Positions 28,219 through 36,919 of a stretch of DNA of 48,817 nucleotides are shown piece by piece; position 1 is the first letter of the stretch, and each line of letters begins with the position of its first letter. The DNA comes from an uncultured Burkholderiales bacterium. Lineage in GTDB: Bacteria; Pseudomonadota; Gammaproteobacteria; Burkholderiales; Burkholderiaceae_C. The DNA is taken from assembly GCA_903831655.1 (NCBI GenBank), contig CAIKYO010000314.1, positions 1 through 48,817 of the forward strand, given 5' to 3'. A program made the translations under genes and the position numbers. Below the pieces are notes generated by a model. The model was not told where the DNA came from, ran no database searches, and worked only from the letters and a program-made list of their open reading frames with translations.

Positions 28219-29238
28219 CTAAAAACGAATCGTGATCTCCAAGGGACAGTAATCGTAGGCAGAGCGCCCATCGCTGTCCCTGGGTAATTTGGTTTGAATT
28301 TGTGTGCTCTCGATGGCCTTGTTGACCGCGTCATCGTAGTCCTCATTGCCACTCTTTTGTTTGATTTGCCATTTGGTGATCGAGCCATCAGGCGCACAAG
28401 AGACCACCACCACTGCGCTTGGACTGCCAGAGACCTCTTTGTGCAATGCCCAGTTGCGTTTGATCAAGTCAATGATCTTGCCCGAATAATTGGGATTCAA
28501 TGCATGCCCACTGCCCTGACCTTTGGACTCATTGGACGCTTTGGACACAGAGCCTTGAGCGCCAGACGCTGTGGCTGCATTCAAAGCGCGATTCAAATCA
28601 GCTTGTTTCATTTTTTCAAGCTCTTTGGCCAATTGAGCTGCTTTTTGAGCCTCCTTGGGGTCTGGCTTGGCTTTTTGAGCTTTCTCTTTTTCCAATTCCT
28701 TTTGACGCGCCAACTCGATGTCCTTTTGACGTTGCTTTTCTATCTCCTTTTGGCGCTGTTTTTCGATTTCCTTTTGACGCTCTTTTTCTTTGAGTTTGTC
28801 TTGTTCGAGTTTCTTTTGACGTTCAAGCTCTAAACGAGCTTGTTTGGCTTTTTCCTCAAGTGCCAGTTGAGCTTCTTTTTCTTTTTGCTTGACCTCGGCT
28901 TGTTTCTTAGCGATCGCCAGTTGTGCCTCACGGGGATCGGGAGCTGCGGGGCTTGGTGGGGGTGCTTTGACGGGCTCGGGCACAGGCACAGGGGCGGGTG
29001 CAGGAGGAGGAGCGTCGGGTGTTTCAACGACTTCGCTTGGAGGAGCACTGGGGGCAAAGACGGTGTTGGGTGACCACAGCTCAGCGGTGGACGCCTCTTG
29101 AATGGCTTTTTCGTTCCAAGTGATGCCCCAAGTGAGAGCCATCACCAAGAGCAAGTGAACGCAAAGCGAAAAAGCTACGGAGGGCCAGTTGCGCTCTCGC
29201 TCAGGAGGTAAAAAAACGCTGGAGGCTTGCGAGCTCAT
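28219..29238 (-). CDS. tolA: TolA-type cell-envelope protein
   Basis: TolA spans the periplasm and links the TolQR motor in the inner membrane to outer-membrane partners. Domain order fits: one N-terminal membrane segment (VAFSLCVHLLLVMALTWGITW, about residues 22-42), a Pro-rich stretch (about 70-98), a long charged coiled coil with Lys/Glu/Gln/Arg repeats (about 105-215), and a C-terminal globular TolA/TonB-like domain (about 245-339, GSITKWQIKQKSGNEDYDDAVNKAIE). Part of the coil is encoded by a 24-base tandem repeat. It follows tolR by 70 bases. tolB and pal do not follow. Confidence 0.9.
   Translation of the reverse strand: MSSQASSVFLPPERERNWPSVAFSLCVHLLLVMALTWGITWNEKAIQEASTAELWSPNTVFAPSAPPSEVVETPDAPPPAPAPVPVPEPVKAPPPSPAAPDPREAQLAIAKKQAEVKQKEKEAQLALEEKAKQARLELERQKKLEQDKLKEKERQKEIEKQRQKEIEKQRQKDIELARQKELEKEKAQKAKPDPKEAQKAAQLAKELEKMKQADLNRALNAATASGAQGSVSKASNESKGQGSGHALNPNYSGKIIDLIKRNWALHKEVSGSPSAVVVVSCAPDGSITKWQIKQKSGNEDYDDAVNKAIESTQIQTKLPRDSDGRSAYDYCPLEITIRF
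28697..28792 (-). repeat. 24-base tandem repeat in tolA coil
   Basis: Four units starting at 28697, 28721, 28745 and 28769 (each beginning TCCTTTT on the plus strand) encode 8-residue repeats of the RQKEIEKQ type. The period is exact, so copy number can vary without changing the frame. Confidence 0.8.
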
Positions 29239-29308
29239 GGGTTAAATCTTGGCGCTCAAGGGTTTTGCACAAATCAAAGTGGCGGTCATCCGGTGAGAGA
29301 GTTCCATG

Positions 29309-29800
29309 TCAATTTTGTGTGATTTGCACAGACAAGCCCACTTTTTGCACGCCAGCGCGTTGCAACAAGTCAAGCACTTTGACCACCTCAGCGTAGGTGA
29401 GGGATTTGTCACCAAAAATGATGACGGGTGTGTTGGCTGCATCTGCCGAAGCCTGTTGTAGGGCAAGAGTTTTGGCAACGATCTCGCTCACATCAACCTC
29501 TTGCGCCTCTTCGTTTGAGGTGGGGGGTGAGTTCATCACAGCACTCAAGTTCTTGGCAGAGCCGGTTGCAAAGCTTTTGAGGTAAATTTTGTGGTCGCTC
29601 TTGAGCTCGATGCGGATGACTTGTTCGGGTGCTGTGGAGGCTTTGCCAACACTGGGCACATCAATCACACTGGTGCTGATCAATGGAGCGGTGACCATGA
29701 AAATGATCAACAGCACCAGCATCACATCGATGAAGGGCACCATGTTGATCTCGTTCATGGTTCTGCGCTTGGAGCGCGAACGGGTTGCGATTTGAGCCAT
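29309..29800 (-). CDS. tolR: TolR/ExbD-family protein
   Basis: TolR is the small bitopic partner of TolQ in the proton-driven Tol motor. It has the conserved N-terminus NEINMVPFIDVMLVLLIIFMVTAP, including the proton-path Asp in PFIDVMLVLL, and a C-terminal periplasmic domain with VIIFGDKSLTYAEVVKVLDLLQRAG. A ~30-residue insertion in the periplasmic part (about residues 75-105) makes it 163 residues, longer than the usual ~140. Position between tolQ and tolA supports TolR rather than ExbD. Confidence 0.92.
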   Translation of the reverse strand: MAQIATRSRSKRRTMNEINMVPFIDVMLVLLIIFMVTAPLISTSVIDVPSVGKASTAPEQVIRIELKSDHKIYLKSFATGSAKNLSAVMNSPPTSNEEAQEVDVSEIVAKTLALQQASADAANTPVIIFGDKSLTYAEVVKVLDLLQRAGVQKVGLSVQITQN

Positions 29801-29828
29801 GCTTGTAGCGTCTTAGAGTTTGGCGGGC

Positions 29829-30521
29829 TCAGTGGGGAGACTGAGTGAGCGAGCCCACGTTGCGTTGCAAGATGTTGCTGAACTCTTCCATGAAGGTCTC
29901 CATTCGAATGGAGATGCGGTCAATGTCTCTTGCAAAGCGATTAAAGGCGAGCACGGCTGGGATCGCCGCAAAGAGTCCAATGGCCGTGGCCACAAGTGCC
30001 TCAGCGATGCCAGGCGCCACTTTGGCCAAGGTCACTTGCTGCAAAGCGGCCAAACCTGTGAACGCGTGCATGATGCCCCAAACGGTTCCAAACAGTCCCA
30101 CGTAAGGAGAGACAGAGCCAACTGAGGCTAGCCAGGAGAGGCTCGATTCAATGTCATCCATCTCCCTTTGAAGACTCGCGCGCATGGCTCGATTGGCTGC
30201 ATCCACAAGCACAGAGGGGTCGGTGATGCGACGCTCACGAAGTTTTTGATATTCGCGCATGCCACTGGCAAAAATGCGCTCCATGGGGCCTGCGGTTCGC
30301 GCGTTTTGTGAGGCCGCGCCAAAGAGCTCATTTAAGCTCTTGCCAGACCAAAATTCCCGTTCAAATTCTTCGTTCAAAGCTTTGATTTTTTTGAGTGAAA
30401 AAATCTTCTTAAAAATAGCACTCCAGCTTGTGATGGAGACCAAAAAGAGGATCAACACCACGAGTTGGACCACCCAGCTCGCATTCATCAAAAGGGTAAC
30501 GATGCTGAAATCTTGATTCAT
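29829..30521 (-). CDS. tolQ: TolQ motor protein
   Basis: TolQ is the three-span inner-membrane motor protein of the Tol-Pal system. It has a first span at the N-terminus (MNASWVVQLVVLILFLVSITSWSAIF), a cytoplasmic loop, then GSVSPYVGLFGTVWGIMHAF and PGIAEALVATAIGLFAAIPAVLAFNRF. The ATG at 30521 overlaps the ybgC stop (ATGA) and gives 230 residues, the expected size. The longer open frame upstream runs inside ybgC and is not used. tolR follows after 28 bases. Confidence 0.93.
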   Translation of the reverse strand: MNQDFSIVTLLMNASWVVQLVVLILFLVSITSWSAIFKKIFSLKKIKALNEEFEREFWSGKSLNELFGAASQNARTAGPMERIFASGMREYQKLRERRITDPSVLVDAANRAMRASLQREMDDIESSLSWLASVGSVSPYVGLFGTVWGIMHAFTGLAALQQVTLAKVAPGIAEALVATAIGLFAAIPAVLAFNRFARDIDRISIRMETFMEEFSNILQRNVGSLTQSPH

Positions 30522-30928
30522 AAAAAGTAGTCCAAAATGATTTGAGGAATGCGGGCCGGCTTTAAGGTTTGGGCGTTCACCCAACCGATCCGAATGCTGC
30601 CCTCGCAAAGAAGAGTGGGGACGTCTGAGTTCCCATCGAGTCGAGTGGCCGTTTGAGCAATCACCAAACTGGCTTTACCCACCTCTTGTGCTTTTGCGCT
30701 GACGCTTAACAAGTCATCGAGCCGACAAGGTTGGTGGTATTTCATCTGAGTCTCGCTCACGATGAACAAACCTTGGTGCTCTTTCAACAAATTTTGTTGC
30801 TCCAGGCCAAAACTCCTGAGCCATTCGGTGCGAGCTCTTTCAAAGAATTTTAAATAATTCGCGTAAAAAACAATACCACCCGCATCGGTATCTTCCCAAT
30901 AAACACGAACTGGCCATTTGAACATCAT
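30518..30928 (-). CDS. ybgC: YbgC-family acyl-CoA thioesterase
   Basis: YbgC is a hot-dog-fold thioesterase encoded at the head of many tol-pal clusters. The active-site signature VYWEDTDAGGIVFYANYLKF is near the N-terminus, with the catalytic Asp in DTDAGG, followed by FFERARTEWLRSFG. At 136 residues it has the normal size. Both ends overlap neighbours by four bases (ATGA with the aminotransferase before it, ATGA with tolQ after it), so the Tol genes are coupled to the metabolic operon upstream. Confidence 0.93.
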   Translation of the reverse strand: MMFKWPVRVYWEDTDAGGIVFYANYLKFFERARTEWLRSFGLEQQNLLKEHQGLFIVSETQMKYHQPCRLDDLLSVSAKAQEVGKASLVIAQTATRLDGNSDVPTLLCEGSIRIGWVNAQTLKPARIPQIILDYFL

Positions 30929-32112
30929 GGGTGACTCCAGAGTTGACGCATGCGGGAGACGGCTTCTTGCAGATCTTGCAAAGAGCTGGCAATGGAGATT
31001 CGAACAAAGTGTTCCACCTCATGTTGCCCAAAATCCCGTCCTGGGGCGAGCGCGATTCTGCACTCTTGCATGAGTTTCATGGTGAAGTCCCAACTGTTGT
31101 CTACACCCAAACGGGCGTACAAAGGGCGGCAATCAGCCCAACAGTAAAATGCCCCGTCAGGTGTGACAGGAACCTCAAAACCCAGGGCTTTGAGCTCGGG
31201 CACCAAATAGTCTCGCCGCGCCTTGAAGGCGGCTTTGCGTTCTTCAAAAAGATCCAAGCTACTGGGCTCAAAGCAAGCCAATGCAGCGTGTTGAGCAATG
31301 CTGGAGGGGCAGATGAATAAATTTTGTGCAAGTCTGTCAAAAGTGGGTGCCAACTCTAGGGGTGTGACCACCCAGCCAAGTCGCCATCCGGTCATGTTGA
31401 AGTATTTGGAGAAGCTGTTGATGCTGATGATCTCCTCATCAATGGCCAAAGCACTTTGAGCCTCTTGCTCCCCAAAGGACAGACCAAGGTAGATTTCATC
31501 AACCAAGGTGATGCCTGAGCGAGCTTTGATAAAGCTGTGGATGCGTTTGAGTTCCTCAAAATCGATGCAAGTGCCTGTTGGGTTGGAGGGTGAGGCGAGC
31601 AAGACGCCACGGGTCCTCTCATTCCAATGGGATTGGATTTGCGAGGCACTCAGCTGAAATTTATTCTTCGCGTTGCTTGGCAAAAGGGTGGGAACGCCTT
31701 GGGCCACGCTTACAAAATGTCGGTTGCAAGCGTAACTTGGGTCTGGCATCAAGATCTCATCGCCCTCTTCAATGAGCGCCATTGCACTCAATAGCAGTGC
31801 TGCAGAGGCGCCTGCTGTGACGGTGATGCGTGCGGGCTCAATGTTGAGACCCCAGCGATTGAGGTACCAATTGGAGATGGCCTCTCGCAACTCGTGTGTG
31901 CCGCTCGCATGCGTGTATTGTGTCAATCCAGAGGCAATGGCTTCTTGTGCCGCTTTTTGAACCAAGGGGGCTGCTTTGAAGTCAGGCTCTCCAATGTTCA
32001 AATGAATCATCTTGCCCAAGCTCGACTGGGTGGCTGCAAGGGTCTGAGCAGCTTTGGCAATTTCCATCACAAAAAAGGGTTCAATGGCTTGAGCCCGTGC
32101 GGATACTCTCAT
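30925..32112 (-). CDS. PLP-dependent class I/II aminotransferase
   Basis: A fold-type I aminotransferase of 395 residues. It shows HLNIGEPDFKAAP, YTHASGTHELREAISNWY, VTAGASAALLLSAMAL, SPSNPTGTCID and the PLP-lysine motif SFSKYFNMTGWRLGWVV (Lys near residue 235), plus a C-terminal Arg motif (HFVRISIA). The layout resembles aspartate/alanine-type aminotransferases in the AspC/AlaA-like subgroup; the substrate is not determinable from sequence. It lies 11 bases after nusB and overlaps ybgC. Confidence 0.9.
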   Translation of the reverse strand: MRVSARAQAIEPFFVMEIAKAAQTLAATQSSLGKMIHLNIGEPDFKAAPLVQKAAQEAIASGLTQYTHASGTHELREAISNWYLNRWGLNIEPARITVTAGASAALLLSAMALIEEGDEILMPDPSYACNRHFVSVAQGVPTLLPSNAKNKFQLSASQIQSHWNERTRGVLLASPSNPTGTCIDFEELKRIHSFIKARSGITLVDEIYLGLSFGEQEAQSALAIDEEIISINSFSKYFNMTGWRLGWVVTPLELAPTFDRLAQNLFICPSSIAQHAALACFEPSSLDLFEERKAAFKARRDYLVPELKALGFEVPVTPDGAFYCWADCRPLYARLGVDNSWDFTMKLMQECRIALAPGRDFGQHEVEHFVRISIASSLQDLQEAVSRMRQLWSHP

Positions 32113-32123
32113 GGATGAAAGCC

Positions 32124-32708
32124 TCAGTCTTGGTGGGAGGTCTGCGAGTGTGTTGAGTTGTGCTCGGCACCGATTTCAACCGCTCTGTAAGTGGCGGCCA
32201 ATTCGTTGAGCACAGCATTGACGTATTTGTGTCCATCGGTACCGCCAAATTGTTTGGCCAGTTCCACGTATTCATTCAAAACCACTCGCCAAGGCACATC
32301 CAAGCAGTGAGCAAGTTCATAAACGCCCAGCCACATGACCGCACGTTCAATGGGGCTGATCTCATTCAAGGGGCGATCCAAAACGGGCAAAATGGCGGCA
32401 TCTAGGCTCGTGCGTTCTTTGGCGCATCCATGAAGGAGTGCATCGTAGTGAACGGAGTCTGCTTTTTTAAATCCCACCAAGTCGCGTGTGAACACATCGA
32501 TGTCTTCGGGTTCATTTTTGCCAATGATCAATTGGTAGAGCGCTTGGAGTGCGAATTCGCGGGCCCGACTGCGTGCTGATTTGCTGGGTGCTTTGATGGG
32601 TTTTGCAGGAGAAGGGGTTGCCTCATGCTCAGGCAAGGTTTGGCTCAAAGCCTGGATCAGCGCGCTTTGATTCAAATCAGATGTGGTTTTGGGAGTGTGG
32701 TTGCTCAT
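32124..32708 (-). CDS. nusB: Transcription antitermination factor NusB
   Basis: NusB binds boxA RNA with NusE (S10) in antitermination complexes on rRNA operons. The core starts at [20 protein letters not shown] and includes [44 protein letters not shown] and [11 protein letters not shown], all typical. The 194-residue length exceeds the usual ~140 owing to a ~45-residue polar N-terminal tail and a short His/Ser-rich C-terminus. The ATG at 32708 shares one base with the ribH stop (TGATG); a TTG one codon earlier is less likely. ribH-nusB adjacency is widespread. Confidence 0.94.
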   Translation of the reverse strand: MSNHTPKTTSDLNQSALIQALSQTLPEHEATPSPAKPIKAPSKSARSRAREFALQALYQLIIGKNEPEDIDVFTRDLVGFKKADSVHYDALLHGCAKERTSLDAAILPVLDRPLNEISPIERAVMWLGVYELAHCLDVPWRVVLNEYVELAKQFGGTDGHKYVNAVLNELAATYRAVEIGAEHNSTHSQTSHQD

Positions 32709-33277
32709 CAAGCCCAGGTCTCCAAAACTTTGATCATGTGCAAAGCCACTTGAGCAGCCTCTCGGCCCTTGACCTCTTGACGGGCATGGGCTTGTTCGGT
32801 GTTTTCAGTGGTCAAAATGGCGTTGACAACTGGCACATGAAAGTCCAGTGAGACTTGGCTCACGCCACTTGCGGACTCGTTGGCCACGAGCTCAAAGTGG
32901 TAGGTCTCGCCTCTGATGATGCAGCCAAGCGCAATCAAAGCATGAAAGGGTTGGGGTTCCTCAATTTGAGCCAACGCCTGAAGCGCCAAGGGAATCTCTA
33001 GAGCTCCAGGCACTTCGACCAAAGAGATGTGAGGGGCCAAGACACCACATGAGAGCAACTCCTTTAAACAGGCATTTTTCAAAGCATTGGTGACTTCAGC
33101 GTTGAAGGCCGATTGCACAATGCCAATGTGCACATTTTTCGCTTGCTCCTCAGTCAATTGAAGTACAGGCTGAGAGTTGCCTTTTTCGGAGTGACTTTTG
33201 AGGTGCTCTGGCAAGTTGTGCGCAAAGGCACTTTTTTCCAAAGCACTTTGAGCTTGAGTTTGTGAGGGTGTGAACAT
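32708..33277 (-). CDS. ribH: 6,7-dimethyl-8-ribityllumazine synthase
   Basis: RibH condenses DHBP with the ribitylamino-pyrimidine to form lumazine, the penultimate step of riboflavin synthesis. The core has [59 protein letters not shown] and [18 protein letters not shown]. The catalytic His lies in GETYHFE. A ~45-residue polar N-terminal extension precedes the core, so the protein is 189 residues rather than ~155. It follows ribBA by 33 bases and precedes nusB with a one-base overlap. Confidence 0.95.
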   Translation of the reverse strand: MFTPSQTQAQSALEKSAFAHNLPEHLKSHSEKGNSQPVLQLTEEQAKNVHIGIVQSAFNAEVTNALKNACLKELLSCGVLAPHISLVEVPGALEIPLALQALAQIEEPQPFHALIALGCIIRGETYHFELVANESASGVSQVSLDFHVPVVNAILTTENTEQAHARQEVKGREAAQVALHMIKVLETWA

Positions 33278-33310
33278 GTGTGCTGATGAAGGGTGATGGG
33301 GGTTGAGGAA

Positions 33311-34456
33311 TCAAGCCGCTTGGGGTGTGGTTTTGGAGACATAGCCTTCGATCTCAAGTCCATAACCAGTCATGCTGGGCATGCGTCTGGGGGTTCCCAT
33401 GAGACGCATTTTATGAACACCACATTCTTTCAAAATTTGCGCTCCAATGCCATAGCTTCTAAGGTCCATGCGGCCTCGCTCTGGACCGTGCATGGATTTG
33501 GCATTGCCTTGAAATTGATCAAGCAGTTGTTGAGCGTTTTCACCCGCGTTTAAAAGGACCAACACGCCAGCCCCTGCTTGGGAGATGGCTGACAAACTCT
33601 CGTCTAAGCTCCAGGTGTGCATTTTTCGGTTGACCTCCAATGCGTCAAGCACGGACAAAGGCTCATGAACACGAGCCAACACGACATCGGATGCATCCCA
33701 CTCGCCTTTGATCAAGGCCAAATGAACGCCTTGGCTCAAAATGTCTTGAAAGGCGTGGGCCGTGAATTCACCTTGTGAGGTCAACATGGGTCGAGTGGCG
33801 ATTTTTTTGAGCAAAGTCTCGTGACGGCTGCGATATTCGATCAAGTCGGCAATGGTGCCAATGTGCAACTTGTGCTGGGCTGCAAAGCGCTGCAAGTCAG
33901 GCAAGCGAGCCATGGTGCCATCGTCATTCATGATTTCACAAATCACGGAACTCGGACTGTGACCAGCCAATCTTGCAAAATCACATCCCGCCTCGGTGTG
34001 ACCCGCTCGCATGAGGACACCGCCTTCGACGGCTTGCAAAGGAAACACGTGTCCGGGTTGGACCAAGTCACTGGCTTGGGTTTGGGGGGCCACGGCCACT
34101 TGAATGGTTCGAGCTCGGTCTGCGGCCGAGATACCGGTGGTGACCCCTTCTGCCGCTTCAATGCTCACTGTAAATGCAGTGGCGTAAACCGTGCCATTTT
34201 GCGAAGCCATGGGGGGGAGATTCAAGTGCTGGCATCTCTCTTTGGTGAGGGTCAGACAAATGAGGCCGCGCCCAAATCGAGCCATGAAATTGATGGCCTC
34301 TGGCGTTACGCAGTCTGATGCCAGTACCAAGTCACCCTCGTTTTCGCGATCCTCCTCGTCAACCAAGATCACCATGCGACCTTCTTTCATGTCTTTGATG
34401 ATGGTCTCAACGGGGGAGATGGGCTCTAGGGCTTGTGGGTTCGCGTGATCGTTCAT
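33311..34456 (-). CDS. ribBA: RibBA-type protein: DHBP synthase with degenerate GTP cyclohydrolase II domain
   Basis: The N-terminal domain (about residues 1-210) is a full 3,4-dihydroxy-2-butanone-4-phosphate synthase: [29 protein letters not shown] and [16 protein letters not shown]. The C-terminal ~170 residues align with GTP cyclohydrolase II, including the late segment [23 protein letters not shown]. The zinc-binding SLRCDCGFQL-type cysteine motif is absent, replaced by [17 protein letters not shown] infer the second domain has no cyclohydrolase activity, so a separate RibA is needed elsewhere. The start ATG overlaps the ribE stop by four bases. Confidence 0.92.
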   Translation of the reverse strand: MNDHANPQALEPISPVETIIKDMKEGRMVILVDEEDRENEGDLVLASDCVTPEAINFMARFGRGLICLTLTKERCQHLNLPPMASQNGTVYATAFTVSIEAAEGVTTGISAADRARTIQVAVAPQTQASDLVQPGHVFPLQAVEGGVLMRAGHTEAGCDFARLAGHSPSSVICEIMNDDGTMARLPDLQRFAAQHKLHIGTIADLIEYRSRHETLLKKIATRPMLTSQGEFTAHAFQDILSQGVHLALIKGEWDASDVVLARVHEPLSVLDALEVNRKMHTWSLDESLSAISQAGAGVLVLLNAGENAQQLLDQFQGNAKSMHGPERGRMDLRSYGIGAQILKECGVHKMRLMGTPRRMPSMTGYGLEIEGYVSKTTPQAA

Positions 34457-35097
34457 GGTTTTGTGACATTGGAGGGAATGGACACTGCGCTTAACATGCG
34501 TTGCACGTAACGGGCCACGGTGTCGATTTCCAAATTGATGTGTTCGCCCACTTGTAACTCATGCAAAGCGGTGTTTTGCATGGTGTGGGAGATCAAGTTG
34601 ATGCTGATCTCTGAGCCTTCAGGTGAGTCGGTGACGGAGTTGATGGTGAGACTCACGCCGTTCAGTGTGACTGAGCCTTTGTATGCCAAATACACACCCA
34701 AATGGTGAGGCGCCATCACTTTGAGCTCCCAACTCTCACCCACAGGTGCAAGCCGGGTGACCGTACCCACTCCGTCAACGTGTCCAGAGACTATGTGCCC
34801 GCCGAGTCGGTCTTGAGCGCGAAGGGCTTTCTCTAGGTTGATGAGCCTTTTGGAGTCCAGTCCGTGGGTCTTGTCCAAAGACTCGGCGGAGATCTCAATG
34901 CAAAACTGATCTTGAGCTTTGTCCAAAAAGGTCACGGTCATGCAAGCGCCATTCAAAGCGATGCTGTCGCCCAAGCCCACGTCAGCCAAGTAATGGGCTG
35001 GGGCTTGGAGTGTTAGTTTTTTGCCATGTGACTGGGTTTGTCCCAAATCTTGCACATCGATGATGCGGCCAAGGCCAGTGATGATTCCGGTAAACAT
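34453..35097 (-). CDS. ribE: Riboflavin synthase alpha chain
   Basis: This enzyme converts two lumazine molecules to riboflavin and a pyrimidine. It begins with the standard MFTGIITGLGRI and shows the two internal lumazine-binding repeats: first ALNGACMTVTFLD with VNIS-like ISAESL, second GGHIVSGHVDGVG followed by VTLNGVSLTINSV. At 214 residues it has the normal length. In E. coli nomenclature this is ribC/ribE. It precedes ribBA with an ATGA overlap and follows ribD after 103 bases that contain a weak inverted repeat but no evident FMN riboswitch. Confidence 0.95.
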   Translation of the reverse strand: MFTGIITGLGRIIDVQDLGQTQSHGKKLTLQAPAHYLADVGLGDSIALNGACMTVTFLDKAQDQFCIEISAESLDKTHGLDSKRLINLEKALRAQDRLGGHIVSGHVDGVGTVTRLAPVGESWELKVMAPHHLGVYLAYKGSVTLNGVSLTINSVTDSPEGSEISINLISHTMQNTALHELQVGEHINLEIDTVARYVQRMLSAVSIPSNVTKP

Positions 35098-35200
35098 AGG
35101 GCTGTATTTTCGCAGAGAACTAGCACACCGTGTTGCGATGTGGACAAACCTTTGGCAATAAATGAAGGTTTTTGAGCTTTACAAGAGCAACTTGGGGGGA

Positions 35201-36400
35201 TCAGTGATCCCTCAGAGCACTTTTGGCCCCTTTTTTTTCTGCAAGGATCCTCAAGTCCTCCCCCACCAATGAGAGCGATTGAAAGTCAAGCGCCAAAGCA
35301 TTGGCGAGTTGTTCCAAGGGGGGGAGGGTGCTCATGGGTTTTGCAGGGCCAATCCATTTGGGTGCCATGTAGAGCAAGAACTCATCGATCAGCCCTGATT
35401 GAATGAGTGCGCCATTGAGCGTTGCTCCAGCCTCGATGTGAACCTCGTTCATGCCTTTTTGTCCCAAATCAAGCACCATGGCCGTTAGATCTACTTGCGG
35501 CTTTGAGTCGTTCTTTTTGGCGAAAGGAATCCCAATGACCTCTACTCCCTTGTCCTTCAAAGCGCGCAGTCTCTCTTGGTATTGCCGCCTTCTTTGCTCG
35601 TCCATCTCCAGCAAAACGTCGCTTGAATCCTCGTTCAAGGGGAGTGCACAGTAGAGGTACATCGAGCGTTTAAACTGCAAAGCGTGAGCCTCAATGGGCG
35701 TGCTCAAAAGCGAATCCACCACCACCAATGCCGGAGCCCTAGGAGAGTCAACTCCTCTGACATCCAGACGCGGGTTGTCCGATAAAAGGGTGCCAACACC
35801 TGTGAGAATTGCGCAGGCACGCGCTCTCCACAAGTGACCATCAGCGCGTGCTGCGTCCCCCGTGATCCATTGCGACTGACCATTGAGCAATGCGGTTTGA
35901 CCATCCAAGGACGCTGCGATTTTGCTTCTCATCCAAGGCGAGCCTAAGCGCATGCGCTTGAAAAATCCTTTGTTCAATTCCAGTGCTTCGGACTCCATTA
36001 GACCGATATGTACTTCGATGCCATGGCTTTTGAGTTGCGCAACCCCCAAGCCATTCACTCTCGGGTTGGGGTCGGTGAGGCTTAGGAAGACGCGAGCGAT
36101 CCCTGCTTGGCTCAAGGCTTGAGTGCACGGAGGGGTTCTGCCGTGATGTGAGCAAGGCTCAAGCGTCACATAGGCAGTTGCCCCTTGGGTCGAATGCCCC
36201 CGAGATTGAGCGTCCCGAAGGGCCATGACTTCGGCATGGGCTTGTCCCGCAACTTGGGTGTGTCCCACCCCGATGATTTCTCCGCTTGGGCGGGTGATCA
36301 CACACCCAACGCGTGGATTGGGGGAAGTGATGAAGAGCGCTTTTTGTGCCTCATCAAGCGCCAATCGCATCATGGAGTTGTGCTCGACTGTGGAGTGCAT
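35201..36400 (-). CDS. ribD: Riboflavin biosynthesis bifunctional deaminase/reductase RibD
   Basis: RibD deaminates and then reduces the pyrimidine intermediate of riboflavin synthesis. The N-terminal deaminase domain (about residues 8-150) has SPNPRVGCVI, the zinc motif GQAHAEVMAL and TLEPCSHHGRTPPC. The C-terminal reductase domain starts at SPWMRSKIAASLDGQTALLNGQSQWITG. The length of 399 residues is slightly above the typical ~370 because of insertions in the reductase half (around residues 240-300). It lies 56 bases after nrdR. Confidence 0.95.
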   Translation of the reverse strand: MHSTVEHNSMMRLALDEAQKALFITSPNPRVGCVITRPSGEIIGVGHTQVAGQAHAEVMALRDAQSRGHSTQGATAYVTLEPCSHHGRTPPCTQALSQAGIARVFLSLTDPNPRVNGLGVAQLKSHGIEVHIGLMESEALELNKGFFKRMRLGSPWMRSKIAASLDGQTALLNGQSQWITGDAARADGHLWRARACAILTGVGTLLSDNPRLDVRGVDSPRAPALVVVDSLLSTPIEAHALQFKRSMYLYCALPLNEDSSDVLLEMDEQRRRQYQERLRALKDKGVEVIGIPFAKKNDSKPQVDLTAMVLDLGQKGMNEVHIEAGATLNGALIQSGLIDEFLLYMAPKWIGPAKPMSTLPPLEQLANALALDFQSLSLVGEDLRILAEKKGAKSALRDH

Positions 36401-36456
36401 TGACTTGGAGTGCTTGGGGCAGCTGAAGTGTTAAAAAAAGTGGGGGGAGATGTCCT

Positions 36457-36903
36457 TTAGCGAACTTCGTCCACCAAGGTTTTGAATTCATCAATGTCTT
36501 CGAAACTGCGGTAAACGCTGGCAAAGCGAACGTAGGCCACTTTGTCGAGTTTTTTGAGCTCTCGCATGACCAATTCGCCCAGGCGATGTGAGGCAATTTC
36601 CCTTTGTCCAAGCAGCAAGAGTTTTTCTTCAATGCGTTCAATGGCAGAGTCGATTTGCTCGGTGCTCACAGGCCTTTTGCGCAGAGCCAAGTTAAGGGAG
36701 CCTTGCAGTTTGTGTCGCTCGTACTCGTTGCGACGTCCATCTTTTTTAACAATAGAGGGGAAGCTCACATCCGGTTTTTCGTAGGTTGTGAAGCGTTTGT
36801 CGCAAGCCGAGCACTGGCGCCTTCTGCGCACGAACTCACCCTCCTCGGCCACGCGAGTCTCAATGACCGTGGTGTCCAAGTGGGCGCAAAAGGGGCATTT
36901 CAT
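36457..36903 (-). CDS. nrdR: Transcriptional repressor NrdR
   Basis: NrdR is the zinc-ribbon/ATP-cone repressor of ribonucleotide reductase genes. The zinc-ribbon cysteines are in [17 protein letters not shown] and [12 protein letters not shown]; the ATP-cone follows (about residues 49-139: [23 protein letters not shown]). At 148 residues it has the usual length. It follows glyA by 16 bases, a common arrangement in betaproteobacteria. Confidence 0.97.
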   Translation of the reverse strand: MKCPFCAHLDTTVIETRVAEEGEFVRRRRQCSACDKRFTTYEKPDVSFPSIVKKDGRRNEYERHKLQGSLNLALRKRPVSTEQIDSAIERIEEKLLLLGQREIASHRLGELVMRELKKLDKVAYVRFASVYRSFEDIDEFKTLVDEVR

Positions 36904-36919
36904 TGTGGGTCCGTCAAAT

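Noticed and set aside
28830-29101. Frames antisense to the Pro-rich and coil part of tolA
   Set aside because: Gly- and Phe-rich low-complexity shadows of the repetitive tolA coding strand.
35098-35200. FMN riboswitch before ribE
   Set aside because: Only a 7-bp inverted repeat (AAACCTT/AAGGTTT) is present; none of the conserved FMN-aptamer segments is seen here or before ribD.
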